A stretch of DNA of 64,000 bases from Lysobacter changpingensis (GTDB taxonomy: Bacteria; Pseudomonadota; Gammaproteobacteria; Xanthomonadales; Xanthomonadaceae): the NCBI RefSeq assembly GCF_017308985.1, contig NZ_JADWPE010000003.1, forward strand, positions 558,001-622,000, given 5' to 3'. Below the pieces are notes generated by a model. That model was not told the DNA's origin. It saw only the letters and a program-made list of their open reading frames with translations, and searched no databases. The translations under genes were made by a program, and so were the position numbers. Positions 1 to 9,415 of the stretch are shown here, piece after piece (the stretch's first letter is position 1; every line of letters begins with the position of its first letter).

Positions 1-735
1 GGGCGCATCGACGCCCTGCACCTCCAGCGTGTACTGGAAGTTCTGCAGCGATTGGCGCGGCCCTTCGCGATACCCGGCGGCGATCGCCAGCGTGTGCTGC
101 CCCGCCGGCAGCGGCTTGAGCATCAGCCAGTAACCGTCGGTCGCCACGGCGGCCTCGCCTGTCGTCGCCGTGAAGCACTCTCCGCCCGCCACGCGCATCC
201 GCTGGTACTGGCCGACCGGACGACCGTCCAGCAACACCAGCCCGGTGAATACGTGCTCGACGAAATTCGCCGCGCGCTGCTGCTTCTGCGTGCACGGCGC
301 CGCGCTTCCGGACCCTGCATCGGCGACGGCCCAGGCGATCAGCGGAACGAACACGTGCCGGTCGGCGGGGATCGCGCAGGTGCGCACCGCATCGAACGTC
401 CCGTCGGTCCCGGCGAGGAACCACACCGGTCCGTCCTGGTGCTGCGCGCAGCGGCTGCCGTCCCGGTCGGCGTACGGCGGCTGCCCGTCGAAGCGGCCGG
501 TCCATTGCCACCAGCGCGTCGCCCACGTCGCCTGCGAGGCGTCGGCGACGGCCGCATCGGCCGGCACCCACCGATCCTCCAGGCTCACCACCGGCGCGGG
601 CGGCGGGGCGTCGGGCTGCTTGCTCCAGCCCAGTTCCTCGCGGATGTCCTGCGCTTCCTTGCAACCGGCGGCGAGCAGCGCACCCATCGCGCACATCGTC
701 GCCAACGCCGCGCGCGATGCGGCGCGAATCCTCAT
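1..735 (-). CDS. Putative lipoprotein with a WWQW-type domain of unknown function (C-terminus off the window)
   Basis: The reading frame is open from an ATG at 735 to the left edge with no stop, so at least 245 residues are present and the C-terminus is missing. The N-terminus is a lipoprotein signal: basic start, hydrophobic stretch, then lipobox LLAAGC with Cys25. The body has a paired-Trp segment (TRWWQWTG), then a Cys, GPVWFLAGT, another Cys in RTCAIP, and FVPLI. I recall this arrangement from exported proteins of unknown function but cannot name the family. The ATG overlaps the stop of the upstream GST gene (ATGA), which fixes the start and suggests translational coupling. Likely anchored in a membrane facing the periplasm. 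Confidence 0.7.
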   Translation of the reverse strand, partial: MRIRAASRAALATMCAMGALLAAGCKEAQDIREELGWSKQPDAPPPAPVVSLEDRWVPADAAVADASQATWATRWWQWTGRFDGQPPYADRDGSRCAQHQDGPVWFLAGTDGTFDAVRTCAIPADRHVFVPLIAWAVADAGSGSAAPCTQKQQRAANFVEHVFTGLVLLDGRPVGQYQRMRVAGGECFTATTGEAAVATDGYWLMLKPLPAGQHTLAIAAGYREGPRQSLQNFQYTLEVQGVDAP

Positions 736-1361
736 GCCCATTCGGTCAGCCCCTCGCGTTCGTACAGCGTGCGGAACGACGGCCGCGCCTTCATGCGTTC
801 GGCCAGCTTCGCCAGATGCGGCCACGCGTGGCCCGGGCGCGGCATGTTGCGCGTCCAGCGCATCAGCATCGTCAGGTAGAAGTCGGCCGCGCTCGGGCCA
901 TCGCCGAGCAGGTACGGTCCGTTCGCGGCCAGATGCGCGTCGAGCCGGTCCCACGTCGCCTCGATGCGGCGACGCGCGCCGTCCTGCACGCGGTCGGTGT
1001 GCTCGGCGTCGATGTCCTGCGGATACCACCACAGCCGCAGCGGCGACTGCAGCGTGTTGGCGAGGTTGAGCACCCATTGCAGGTACGCGCCGCGCTTCGG
1101 ATCGCCCGGCGCCGGCGCAAGCCCCGCATGCGGATGGCGGTCGGCCAGGTGCAGCACCAGCGCGGCGGCCTCGTAGAGCGGCTGGCCGTCTGCGACCAGC
1201 GTGGGCACCACGCCGTTGGGATTGAGCGCGAGGTAGTCGGCGCTCTTCTGCTGCCCGGCGCTCGTGTCGACCAGCGCCAGTTCGTGCACGACGTCCAGCT
1301 CGATCAGCAGCCAATGGACGACCAGGCTCGCCGCTCCCGGCGAGTAGTAGAGACGGTACAT
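732..1361 (-). CDS. Glutathione S-transferase family protein
   Basis: A 209-residue protein of normal GST length. Residues 1-80 form the thioredoxin-like domain: YYSPGAASL at the start, the cis-Pro region NGVVPTLV near residue 50, and a LYEAAALVLHLADR helix. An all-alpha domain follows with GPYLLGDGPSAADFYL, the N-capping box and hydrophobic-staple region typical of GSTs. The SPGAASL start resembles beta-class bacterial GSTs, which use a Ser/Cys near the N-terminus to bind glutathione. Probably cytosolic, conjugating or reducing electrophiles; the substrate cannot be read from sequence. Its stop overlaps the start of the following lipoprotein gene by four bases. Confidence 0.85.
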   Translation of the reverse strand: MYRLYYSPGAASLVVHWLLIELDVVHELALVDTSAGQQKSADYLALNPNGVVPTLVADGQPLYEAAALVLHLADRHPHAGLAPAPGDPKRGAYLQWVLNLANTLQSPLRLWWYPQDIDAEHTDRVQDGARRRIEATWDRLDAHLAANGPYLLGDGPSAADFYLTMLMRWTRNMPRPGHAWPHLAKLAERMKARPSFRTLYEREGLTEWA

Positions 1362-1526
1362 GCGGCATTCCCCCGAATGAGCCGAAATGATCGCATGGGC
1401 GTGGAGCAGGTGCGTTCGCAGGAGCGGGAAGTGAGCAGGGCATCACGGCGCCCCGCTCACCGCCTTTCGCGCCACGTCCACCCGCGCGGGCGGAAGGTGA
1501 ACGCTCCACGTGCCGCGTGCCATGCA

Positions 1527-4082
1527 ATGAGCCTGACGGAATACCGCCGCAAACGGCAGTTCACCAAGACCCGCGAGCCCGAACCCGGCAAGCGCCTGCC
1601 GCAGGGGAAACGCGCCATCTTCGTCGTGCAACTGCACCACGCGAGCCGGCGGCATTACGACTTCCGCCTGCAGATCGGCGACGCGCTGAAAAGCTGGGCC
1701 GTGCCGAAGGGGCCGAGCTACGACCCGAACGTGAAGCGCATGGCGGTCGAGGTGGAGGACCATCCGGTCGATTACGCGCAATTCGAAGGCGAGATCCCGA
1801 AGGGCCACTACGGCGGCGGACACGTCGCGCAGTTCGACCATGGCGTGTGGGCGACGCAGTTCGATCCCGAGGAACAGCTCGCCAAGGGCCACCTGCGCTT
1901 CGAACTGTTCGGCGACAAGCTCAAGGGCGGCTGGCACCTGGTGCGCTCGGGCAAGCCGGCGCGACAGCCGCAGTGGCTGCTGTTCAAGGACAAGGACGAA
2001 TACGCCGGCACGCTGGAAGCCGACGACCTGCTCGCCGACGTCACGCCGCCGCCGGAGGAAGACGCCAAGCGCGCCGGTCGCGGCAAGACCAGGCGCAAGC
2101 GCGAAACCGAAGTGCCCGTGCACACTGCGAGCCGTCGCCGCGACTGGGCGAAAGCCGCGATGAAGCTCACCGGCGCGCGCAAGGGCGTCGCGCCGACCGA
2201 GTTCTTCGCGCCGCAACTGGCCAGGCTCGGCGACGCGCCGCCGGCCGGCGACCAGTGGCTGCACGAAATCAAATGGGACGGCTACCGCATCGTCGCGACC
2301 GTCGCGAAAGGAAAGGCGAAGCTCTGGTCGCGCAACGCGCTGGACTGGACCGGGAAGGTGCCGGAAATCACCGGCGCGATCGAAGCGCTGGGCGTGAAAT
2401 CCGCTGCGCTCGACGGCGAACTCATCGCCGGTAGCGGCACGCGCGACGACTTCAACCTCTTGCAGGCGACGCTGTCGGGCGAACGCCAGGGCCTGTTGTC
2501 GTACGCGCTGTTCGACCTGCTGCACATCGACGGCGTGGACATCTCGCGCGCGCCGCTGATCGAACGCAAGGCGCTGCTGGAGGAACTGCTGGGCGAAGGC
2601 ACGCGCCATCTTTCCTACAGCTCGCACGCGGTGGGCGATGGCGAGCAGGCGTTCGAACTCGCGGGCCAGCAGGACTTCGAAGGCATCATCTCCAAGCGCG
2701 TCGATCGTCCCTACCATTCCGGCCGTGGCGACGACTGGCGCAAGACGAAGGCGCTGCACAGCGACGAGTACGCCGTGGTCGGCTGGACCTCGCCGAAGGG
2801 CAGCCGCAGCGGCTTCGGCTCGCTGCTGCTCGCCACGCCGGACAAACGCCACGGGTGGGCCTACGTCGGTCGCGTCGGCAGCGGTTTTTCCGACACGCTG
2901 ATCAAGGACATCAGCAAACGCCTGGGGCGCGGCGGCTCGAAGGAACCGACCGTGCACGTGCCCGAGAACGACACCGACCTGCGCAGCGCGAAATGGTTCG
3001 AACCGCGCTTCGTGGTGGAGGTGAATTTCCGCGGCATCGGCGGCCAGGGACTGCTGCGGCAGCCGTCGCTGAAATCGGTGCGCGACGACAAGAGCGTCGA
3101 GGATCTTGCGGACAGCGATCGGGGTTCGTCGAAAACCTCTCCGTCGAAAGCGGCGAAGGCCACCAAAGCCCGCGCAGGAAAAACAGCGAGGAAGACGGCG
3201 AAAAGCGCACGCACGCCGCCGAAGCTCAGCAGCCCGACGAAGGTGCTCTATCCGGACGACGGCTACACCAAACTCGACGTCGCCAACTACTACGCCGCCG
3301 TGCGCGACCACCTGCTGGCGGAAATCGCCGGGCGTCCACTGTCGATCATCCGTTGCCCGGCCGGCACCGACAAACCGTGCTTCTTCCAGAAACACCACAC
3401 GCCCGGGCTGGAACTGGTCGAGTTCGTGCGCCTGAAGGAGGAAGCCGGCAACAACGCGAACTACCTGGTGGTGAACGACGAGGCTGCGCTGATGGAACTG
3501 GTGCAGTTCAACGCGCTCGAATTCCATCCGTGGGGTTCGCACGCGGACGATCCCGACCGCGCCGACCGCATCGTGTTCGACCTCGATCCCGGCCCCGACG
3601 TGCCCTTCGCCGAGGTCAAGCGCGCCGCCGTGGACGTGCGCAAGCGACTGGCGGAACTGGAGCTGGAATCCTTCCTGCGCACCACCGGCGGCAAGGGCCT
3701 GCACGTGGTGGTGCCGCTGAATCCCGGCTGCGAATGGTCGCTGGTGAAGCCGTTCGCGCAGAGTTTCGCGGAAGTCATGTCGCAATCGGAGCCGGACCGG
3801 TTCCTCTCGGTCTCCACCAAACGCCTGCGCAACAAGCGCATCTTCGTCGACTACCTGCGCAACGGCCGGGGCGCGACGGCGGTGGCGTCGTACTCCCTGC
3901 GCGCGCGCCCACGCGCGCCGGTGTCAATGCCGCTGGCCTGGAGCGAACTGTCGAAACTCAAGCGCGGCGACGCGTTCACGATCGCCGACGTGCCCGCGCG
4001 GTTGAAGCGGCGCAGGAAGGATCCGTGGGCGGGGATCGAGCGGGTGAAACAGAATCTTTCGAGGTTTTCGGCGAGGGGTTAG
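1527..4082 (+). CDS. ligD: Multifunctional ATP-dependent DNA ligase D (phosphoesterase-ligase-polymerase)
   Basis: An 851-residue LigD in the Pseudomonas-type order. Residues 30-150 are the 3'-phosphoesterase domain with the metal-site pattern His37, His43, Asp45 and His79. Residues 210-540 are the ATP-dependent ligase with nucleotidyl-transfer motif EIKWDGYR (Lys249) and an OB fold. A basic linker at about 545-585 leads to the primase-polymerase domain with catalytic Asp685 and Asp687 (FDLDPG) and TTGGKGLH. It repairs double-strand breaks with Ku by non-homologous end joining. The frame is open further upstream, but MSLTEYRRKRQF is the natural family N-terminus; upstream codons lack conserved sequence and overlap the divergent GST region. 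Ku lies about 4.4 kb downstream. Confidence 0.95.
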   Translation: MSLTEYRRKRQFTKTREPEPGKRLPQGKRAIFVVQLHHASRRHYDFRLQIGDALKSWAVPKGPSYDPNVKRMAVEVEDHPVDYAQFEGEIPKGHYGGGHVAQFDHGVWATQFDPEEQLAKGHLRFELFGDKLKGGWHLVRSGKPARQPQWLLFKDKDEYAGTLEADDLLADVTPPPEEDAKRAGRGKTRRKRETEVPVHTASRRRDWAKAAMKLTGARKGVAPTEFFAPQLARLGDAPPAGDQWLHEIKWDGYRIVATVAKGKAKLWSRNALDWTGKVPEITGAIEALGVKSAALDGELIAGSGTRDDFNLLQATLSGERQGLLSYALFDLLHIDGVDISRAPLIERKALLEELLGEGTRHLSYSSHAVGDGEQAFELAGQQDFEGIISKRVDRPYHSGRGDDWRKTKALHSDEYAVVGWTSPKGSRSGFGSLLLATPDKRHGWAYVGRVGSGFSDTLIKDISKRLGRGGSKEPTVHVPENDTDLRSAKWFEPRFVVEVNFRGIGGQGLLRQPSLKSVRDDKSVEDLADSDRGSSKTSPSKAAKATKARAGKTARKTAKSARTPPKLSSPTKVLYPDDGYTKLDVANYYAAVRDHLLAEIAGRPLSIIRCPAGTDKPCFFQKHHTPGLELVEFVRLKEEAGNNANYLVVNDEAALMELVQFNALEFHPWGSHADDPDRADRIVFDLDPGPDVPFAEVKRAAVDVRKRLAELELESFLRTTGGKGLHVVVPLNPGCEWSLVKPFAQSFAEVMSQSEPDRFLSVSTKRLRNKRIFVDYLRNGRGATAVASYSLRARPRAPVSMPLAWSELSKLKRGDAFTIADVPARLKRRRKDPWAGIERVKQNLSRFSARG

Positions 4083-4433
4083 GTCTCCAGGGGAGGTGCT
4101 GGTTGCCTTTGTAGCCCGGGTGAGCGAAGCGCACCCGGGGCGTGGTCGTTTCTCCAACCCGGGTGCGCTTCGCTTACCCGGGCTACCGAAGCAGCACCAT
4201 CGCCGGCGCTCAGCCATCGAGCCCCGATTCACCAAGCCCTTTCACGCCATTCCAACCGCCACTCCACACATCCCTCACAAACCCGCGCGCATCCTCCGCC
4301 GTCCGGATGCGCACGCTTTCGGAGGGGGAACTCCACAGGGATGCGGACGGCCTGTCGGCCGTCGTCGTCGCGTTTGCTCCGGGCAACCCTGTTCCGGCCC
4401 GCTTCCGCGGGCCCACTCCGAGGAGATCCACCC
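4083..4433. other. Intergenic region between ligD and the subtilase gene
   Basis: This 351-bp stretch holds a REP-like inverted pair in its first third. A leader of about 250 bp follows that ends in the AGGAG ribosome binding site of the subtilase. Reading frames here show no family resemblance or conserved start. I see no other gene. Confidence 0.6.
4108..4186. repeat. REP-like CCCGGG element, inverted pair
   Basis: Two arms, GTAGCCCGGGTGAGCGAAGC and its near-exact complement ending in TTACCCGGGCTAC, are separated by about 20 bp and can fold into a long hairpin. Similar copies lie at 5886, 18555, 36022, 52789, 54696, 56037 and 56158, always between genes. Confidence 0.9.
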
Positions 4434-5810
4434 GTGATCAACAAAGCCCTGAGCGTCCTCGCCCTGGCCTGCGCCCTGCCCGCCGCCGCGCACGCCGCCT
4501 CCGGTTCGCGCCAGATCGGCGTCAACGTCCTCCTGAATGGCGATCCCACCGCCGCCACCCTGTCCAGGCTCGGCACGTACGGCACCGTTCGCGAAGTGGT
4601 GGCCGAGATCGACCTGGTCACGCTCAAGACCACCGAAAGCCAGCTCGCCGCGATCCGCGCCCTGCCCTTCGTCCTCGCCGCCAATCCCGATGCCGAGCGC
4701 AAGGGCAGCCCGGTGGACACGGTCAGCGCAACCAACTTCGCCAACGGCCTGAGCACCTGGGACCAGGACGCGGTCGACGTCACCAACTTCGGCATGGGAC
4801 GCACCGCCGCCTACGACGGTGCCGGCGTGTACGTCGCGGTGCTCGACACCGGCCTTCTGGATACCTGGCGCCAGTACTTCCCGCAGGAACGTATCGCCAC
4901 GCAGTTCGCCACGGCCTTCAACGGCGGCGGCGGCGAACAGGGCAGCGTGTCGGAACCGCCGAACAAGTGGGAACACGACCAGAACTCGCACGGCACGCAC
5001 GTCACCAGCACCATCCTCGGCTACAGCCTCAACGGCACGCCGATCAACGGCACCGCGCCGCGCGCGACGGTCATCCCGGTGAAGGTGTTGAACCAGAACG
5101 GTTCGGGCTGGTCGTCGGTGGTCGCCGCGGGCATCGTCTACGTCGCCAACCTGAAGGCCAGCGGCGCGCTCGGCTCCTCGCCGGTGGTGATCAACATGAG
5201 CCTGGGCGGTTCGGTGCTCGATGCGGCCGAGAAGGCGGCGATCGACTACGCGATCGCGCAGGGCGTCGTCATCGTCGCCTCCGCCGGCAACGAGGGCGAC
5301 GCGGGCATGGGCTATCCGGGCGCGTACGCGCCGGTCATCTCGGTCGCCGCGTCGGGCTGGAACGGCCAGTGGAAACCGGGTGCCGACGGCAATCCGGGCA
5401 ACTGGTGGAACGCGGACGACGTGGCCGATCCGACCACGTCGACGGATTTCCACATCGCCGATTTCTCCAGCCGCGCGCTCGCCGGACAGGATCTCGACGT
5501 GGCCGCGCCGGGCTCGTGGGTGGTCGGCCCGTACCAGTTGCAGAGCGGCAAGACGTCGTACTTCTACCTGAGCGGCACATCGATGGCCTCCCCGCACGTG
5601 GCCGGCATCGCCGCGCTGATGTTGCAGAAGAATCCGAACCTGGAGCAGGCCGACGTCGAGGACATCCTCACGACCGCCGCCATCCCGCTGGCGCCGGGAT
5701 GCGCCCTGCTCTCGCAGCCTTCGGGCCCGCCGGTGAACGAATGCTGGGGCGCGAACGCGACGGGCTCGGGCCTGATCACCGCGACGAATGCGTTGTCGCT
5801 CACGCCGTGA
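4434..5810 (+). CDS. Secreted S8 family serine peptidase (subtilase)
   Basis: A 458-residue preproprotein. It starts at a GTG preceded by AGGAG with correct spacing; this start gives a clean signal peptide (NKALSVLALACALPAAAHA). A pro-region follows to about residue 100, then the subtilisin domain with the catalytic triad Asp138 (VAVLDTG), His186 (HGTHV) and Ser383 (GTSMASPHVAG). The oxyanion region ASAGNEGD is also present. There is no C-terminal P or PPC domain, so this is a compact secreted protease. Lysobacter-like bacteria secrete many such enzymes for predation and nutrition; that role is inferred. An in-frame ATG upstream at 4341 would bury the signal peptide and was not chosen. Confidence 0.93.
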   Translation: MINKALSVLALACALPAAAHAASGSRQIGVNVLLNGDPTAATLSRLGTYGTVREVVAEIDLVTLKTTESQLAAIRALPFVLAANPDAERKGSPVDTVSATNFANGLSTWDQDAVDVTNFGMGRTAAYDGAGVYVAVLDTGLLDTWRQYFPQERIATQFATAFNGGGGEQGSVSEPPNKWEHDQNSHGTHVTSTILGYSLNGTPINGTAPRATVIPVKVLNQNGSGWSSVVAAGIVYVANLKASGALGSSPVVINMSLGGSVLDAAEKAAIDYAIAQGVVIVASAGNEGDAGMGYPGAYAPVISVAASGWNGQWKPGADGNPGNWWNADDVADPTTSTDFHIADFSSRALAGQDLDVAAPGSWVVGPYQLQSGKTSYFYLSGTSMASPHVAGIAALMLQKNPNLEQADVEDILTTAAIPLAPGCALLSQPSGPPVNECWGANATGSGLITATNALSLTP

Positions 5811-5823
5811 CGTGAGGCTCCAA

Positions 5824-5850
5824 GGCCCCTCTCCCGTCGGGAGAGGGGCC
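5824..5850. repeat. CCCCTCTCCC hairpin element after the subtilase gene
   Basis: A perfect 12-bp stem (GGCCCCTCTCCC and complement) with a 3-base loop lies 13 bp past the stop codon. There is no U-run after it, so it is better read as a member of the dispersed CCCCTCTCCC family that may also act as a transcript-end hairpin. Confidence 0.6.
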
Positions 5851-5885
5851 GGGCGTGCGATCACGCACGCACCCGCGATGCCGCG

Positions 5886-5962
5886 TTTGTAGCGCGGGTA
5901 AGCGAAGCGCACCCGGGTCGAGCGTGACAGCTCCCGGCTGCGCTTCGCTTACCCGGACTACA
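5886..5962. repeat. REP-like CCCGGG element, inverted pair
   Basis: Arms beginning TGTAGCGCGGGTAAGCGAAG and ending CGCTTCGCTTACCCGGACTA are separated by about 20 bp. The outer bases are slightly diverged from the other copies. It sits between the convergent ends of the subtilase and LysR genes. Confidence 0.85.
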
Positions 5963-5967
5963 GAAGC

Positions 5968-6885
5968 TCACGACGGACGCTCCGCCCACGGCGCCTTCTC
6001 GAATTTCCGCAGCAGGTGCTCGATCAGCAACTGCACGCGCGCCGGACGCACCCGACCGGGTGGCGTGACCACGTGCAGCGCGATCGGCGGCGGCGACCAC
6101 TCGGGCATCACGACTTCCAGCTTGCCCGCCTTCAGTTCGCGCCACACCAGGAACTCCGGCTGCAGCGCGAGACCCAATCCCGCCAGTAACGCCGGATTGA
6201 GCGCCTCGGCGTTGTTCACGCGCAGCGGCGCGTTGACGCTGATCGAGAAATCGCCGTGCCGCTTGTGATGGAACCGCCATGCACCGCCGAAGCGCGAGAG
6301 CGTGTAGAACAGCGCGCTGTGCTGCGCCAGTTCGCGCGGATGACGCGGACGTCCATGCGCATCCAGATAGGCGGGCGACGCGACCAGCACGATGCGCACG
6401 CCGCACAGCCGTCGCGCGAGCAGGCTCGAATCGGCCAGCGTCGAGATGCGCAGCGCCAGATCGAAACCGCCGCCGACCAGATCCACCAGGCCGTCGTCGA
6501 AATCCACGTCGAGCGAGACGTCCGGATAGCGCGCCATGAATTCCGGCAGCACCGGCGCGAGGTGTTCGATGCCGAACGACATCGGCACCGCCATGCGCAC
6601 GGTGCCGCGCGGACTGGCCGCCTGCGCGGTGATTTCGGCCTCCACGGCCTCGCCTTCGGCGAGGATGCGGCTGGCGCGTTCCAGCGCGCCGCGCCCGCTT
6701 TCGGTCAGCGACATGCGCCGCGAGGTGCGATGGAACAGCACCGTCTTCAGGCGCGTTTCCAGCCGCGTGATCGCCTTGGAGACGGTGGCCTGCGAGAGGT
6801 TGAGCTCGTTCGCGGCGCGGGCGAAGGAGCCGGTTTCGGCGACCTTGGCGAAGATCGCCCAGGCTTCCAGGTCGGGCAGTTTCAT
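5968..6885 (-). CDS. LysR family transcriptional regulator
   Basis: A 305-residue LysR protein: N-terminal winged helix-turn-helix (residues 1-60, [20 protein letters not shown] then [13 protein letters not shown]), linker helix, and a periplasmic-binding-protein-like effector domain. The chosen ATG at 6885 gives the usual start; longer in-frame starts add a non-conserved tail. It is divergent from the pirin gene with a 116-bp shared control region. In many proteobacteria a LysR gene next to pirin regulates it, so this one probably controls 7002-7703 and itself. The effector is unknown. Confidence 0.9.
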   Translation of the reverse strand: MKLPDLEAWAIFAKVAETGSFARAANELNLSQATVSKAITRLETRLKTVLFHRTSRRMSLTESGRGALERASRILAEGEAVEAEITAQAASPRGTVRMAVPMSFGIEHLAPVLPEFMARYPDVSLDVDFDDGLVDLVGGGFDLALRISTLADSSLLARRLCGVRIVLVASPAYLDAHGRPRHPRELAQHSALFYTLSRFGGAWRFHHKRHGDFSISVNAPLRVNNAEALNPALLAGLGLALQPEFLVWRELKAGKLEVVMPEWSPPPIALHVVTPPGRVRPARVQLLIEHLLRKFEKAPWAERPS

Positions 6886-7001
6886 GGTGGCGCCCATCAT
6901 GCAGAAAACGGAAACGATCATATTCGATTCGTTCCATTCCCAGCAGGCCGTCGGACGCCTATCGTTTGCCCCACGCAATCCACCCACTCCGGAGCAAGGT
7001 C

Positions 7002-7703
7002 ATGATCGAGCGTCGCCCGTTCAACTCCCTCGGCGGAGCCAACCACGGTTGGCTCGATGCCAAGCACCACTTCTCCTTCGCCAGCTACCACGATGCCGCC
7101 CGCATGGGCTGGGGCGCGCTGCGCGTGTGGAACGACGACACCATCGCCGCGAACACGGGCTTCCCGCCGCATCCGCATTCGGACATGGAGATCATCACCT
7201 ACGTCCGCGACGGCGCGATCACCCACCAGGACAACCTGGGCAACAAGGGCCGCACCATCGCCGGCGACGTGCAGGTGATGAGCGCGGGTACCGGCATCCA
7301 GCACGCCGAATACAACCTGGAACCGGACACCACGCGGATCTTCCAGATCTGGATCATCCCCGACGCGCGCGGCGGCGCACCGACCTGGGGCAGCAAGCCG
7401 TTCCCGAAGGGCGAGCGTTCCGGGCGCTTCGTGACGCTGGCCAGCGGCATCGCCGGCGACGAGGACGCGCTGCCGATCCGCGCGCAGGCACGGGTGCTCG
7501 GCCTGACCCTGGGCGCCGGCGAAACGGCCGAATACGCGTTCGGCGAGAACCGTTACGGCTACCTCGTGCCGGCCAAGGGCGCGATCGAGGTGAACGGCGT
7601 GCGGCTCGAAGCCCGCGACGGCGCGGCGATCCGCAACGAAGGCGCGATCACCGTGAAGGCGCTGGACGACGCCGAAGTCGTGCTGGTGGACTCGGCGCCG
7701 TAA
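7002..7703 (+). CDS. Pirin family protein
   Basis: A 233-residue two-cupin pirin. The N-terminal cupin carries the four metal ligands His57, His59 (PPHPHSDMEI), His101 and Glu103 (QHAE), so an Fe or other divalent metal site is intact. Bacterial pirins are variously quercetin dioxygenases or modulators of redox enzymes; sequence does not decide which. The start is the ATG at 7002 after GGAGCAAGG; an in-frame ATG at 6966 lacks a ribosome binding site and lies in the shared promoter region. Expression is probably under the divergent LysR protein. Confidence 0.9.
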   Translation: MIERRPFNSLGGANHGWLDAKHHFSFASYHDAARMGWGALRVWNDDTIAANTGFPPHPHSDMEIITYVRDGAITHQDNLGNKGRTIAGDVQVMSAGTGIQHAEYNLEPDTTRIFQIWIIPDARGGAPTWGSKPFPKGERSGRFVTLASGIAGDEDALPIRAQARVLGLTLGAGETAEYAFGENRYGYLVPAKGAIEVNGVRLEARDGAAIRNEGAITVKALDDAEVVLVDSAP

Positions 7704-7731
7704 GCGCCGCCGGTCGCAAGATGAGCACCGG

Positions 7732-7764
7732 GGCCCTCTCCCTCCGGAGAGGGGCCTTTCGCGT
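7732..7764 (+). terminator. Possible rho-independent terminator of the pirin gene
   Basis: A GC-rich hairpin built from CCTCTCC and its complement is followed by CTTTCGCGTTTT. The stem contains one bulge and the T-run is broken, so strength is uncertain. It resembles the dispersed CCCCTCTCCC hairpins. Confidence 0.5.
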
Positions 7765-7865
7765 TTTCCGGCCCGTTCGACCGCTTTCGTGCCGTTCCAT
7801 CCGCGCTTTCGCGTTCTCCTCCGAGGAACCGCCGCCGGCGGCCCCTTCCCCGCGAGGTAAACGTC

Positions 7866-8396
7866 ATGCTCGAGCTGCTCGACATTACCGCCTTCGGTGC
7901 GCTGCACACCGCAATCGCGATCGTCGGCGCCCTTGCCGGCTTCACCGCGCTCGTCCTGCATCGCGAAATCCGCGTCGCCTCGCGCTCTGGCGCGGTGTTC
8001 TTCTGGTTCACGATCGGCGCCGCGGTCACCGGGCTCTTCATCTTCCGGCGCGACGGATTCGGCGCGCCGCACGTGCTCAGCGTGCTCACGCTGGTGGTGC
8101 TCGCGCTGGGCTGGTTCGCGGAACGCCGCCGGGCCCTGGGCGGTCTTTCCGCGTATGCGGCACCGCTGCTCTACGTCACCGCGCTGTTCTTCCACTTCAT
8201 CCCGGCGTTCGTCGAGACGCTGACCCGCCTCCCGCTCGGCGCCCCCTACGCCGCAGGGCCCGAGGACCCGCGCCTGTTCGGGCCCATCGGCAGCGCCTTC
8301 GTGGCCTACCTGGTGGCCGTCGCGTGGCAGGCATGGCGGGTGCGCGGGGCGGCCCGGCGGCTGGCGCCGTCCCTGCGGGCGCAGCGCGAGGGGTGA
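7866..8396 (+). CDS. Four-helix membrane protein of unknown function
   Basis: A 176-residue protein with four predicted transmembrane segments (about residues 10-30, 45-65, 70-88 and 95-115) and a short fifth hydrophobic segment near 145-160. The cytosolic ends are rich in Arg. A His lies within the first and third hydrophobic segments, which could bind heme or metal, but no family motif is recognised. It begins after a GAGGTAAACGTC ribosome binding region. It lies alone between the pirin gene and ku with no overlap to either, so context gives no role. Confidence 0.7.
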   Translation: MLELLDITAFGALHTAIAIVGALAGFTALVLHREIRVASRSGAVFFWFTIGAAVTGLFIFRRDGFGAPHVLSVLTLVVLALGWFAERRRALGGLSAYAAPLLYVTALFFHFIPAFVETLTRLPLGAPYAAGPEDPRLFGPIGSAFVAYLVAVAWQAWRVRGAARRLAPSLRAQREG

Positions 8397-8493
8397 ACGT
8401 CCCGGCGGCGGGGGCTTTCACCGCCCGCCAACGCCGTTCCCCGGAAAGTCCTTAGTCCTCCGGCCTGATCCATCCGGTAGATAGAGGTGTCCC

Positions 8494-9387
8494 ATGGCCC
8501 GCCCCATCTGGACCGGCACGCTGTCGTTCGGTCTGCTCAACATCCCCGTGAAACTGATGACCGGCGAGCGCCGCGTCGATCTGTCCTTCCGCATGCTCGA
8601 CAGCCGCAACAACGCGCCGATCCGCTACGAGCGCGTCAACGCCGAGACCGGCGAGGAAGTGCCGTGGAAGGAAATCGTGAAGGCCTTCGAGTACGACAAG
8701 GGCAGCTACGTCGTGCTGGAGGAATCCGACATCGCCAACGCCGCGCCCGACCACAAGGAGTCGGTGGACATCGACACCTTCGTCGACCTGGAGGCGATCG
8801 GTCCGGAGTATTTCGAGAAGCCCTACATCCTCGAACCGGGCAAGAAAGCCGAGAAGGGCTACGTGCTGCTGCGTGAGGTGCTCAAGCGCACCGGCCAGGC
8901 GGGCGTGGGCCGCGTGGTGATCCGCACGCGCGAATACCTCGCCGCCGTGGTGCCGAAGGACGAAGCGCTGATGCTGCTGATCCTGCGGTTCGCGCAGGAA
9001 CTCGTCGATCCGGCCGACTACAAGCTGCCCGAGGGCAGCCTGGAGAAATGGAAGATCACCACGCGCGAGATCGACATGGCCAAGCAGCTCATCGAGTCGA
9101 TGAGTTCGGACTGGAAGCCGGAGGACTACAAGGACGATTTCCGCGAACGGCTGTCGAAGGTGATCGAGGATCGGGTGAAGTCCAAGAACGTCGTGCGCAA
9201 GGCCGCGACCGACGAGGACAACCTGCCCGAGAACGCCGCCACCAACGTCATCGACTTCGCCGACCTGCTCAAGCGCAGCCTGGAAAAGAAGGGCGGCGGA
9301 AAGCCCGCGCCGGCCAAGAAGGCGGCGAAGAAAACCGCGGCGAAGAAGACCACCGCGCGCAAGCGCACGGGGCGCAAGTCGGCCTGA
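8494..9387 (+). CDS. ku: Non-homologous end joining protein Ku
   Basis: A 297-residue bacterial Ku. It starts with the family signature ARPIWTGTLSFGLLNIPVKL and keeps the beta-barrel core to about residue 255. The C-terminus (residues 270-297) is a Lys/Ala-rich tail of KKAAKKTAAKK type that in other Ku proteins contacts DNA and aids threading. Ku homodimers ring broken DNA ends and recruit LigD. The gene is followed 28 bp later by a stand-alone LigD-type polymerase gene on the same strand, so the two are probably co-transcribed. Full-length LigD is at 1527-4082. Confidence 0.96.
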   Translation: MARPIWTGTLSFGLLNIPVKLMTGERRVDLSFRMLDSRNNAPIRYERVNAETGEEVPWKEIVKAFEYDKGSYVVLEESDIANAAPDHKESVDIDTFVDLEAIGPEYFEKPYILEPGKKAEKGYVLLREVLKRTGQAGVGRVVIRTREYLAAVVPKDEALMLLILRFAQELVDPADYKLPEGSLEKWKITTREIDMAKQLIESMSSDWKPEDYKDDFRERLSKVIEDRVKSKNVVRKAATDEDNLPENAATNVIDFADLLKRSLEKKGGGKPAPAKKAAKKTAAKKTTARKRTGRKSA

Positions 9388-9415
9388 CGGGGCCGCCCGC
9401 ATGCGGTGCTGACGC

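Noticed and set aside
717-1526. In-frame extension of ligD upstream of 1527
   Set aside because: It is Arg-rich without family similarity and lies antisense to the GST gene; LigD proteins begin near MSLTEYRRKRQF.
1443-3785. 780-codon open frame antisense to ligD
   Set aside because: A GC-driven shadow frame; composition is Arg/His/Val-rich without domains, and LigD on the other strand is complete.
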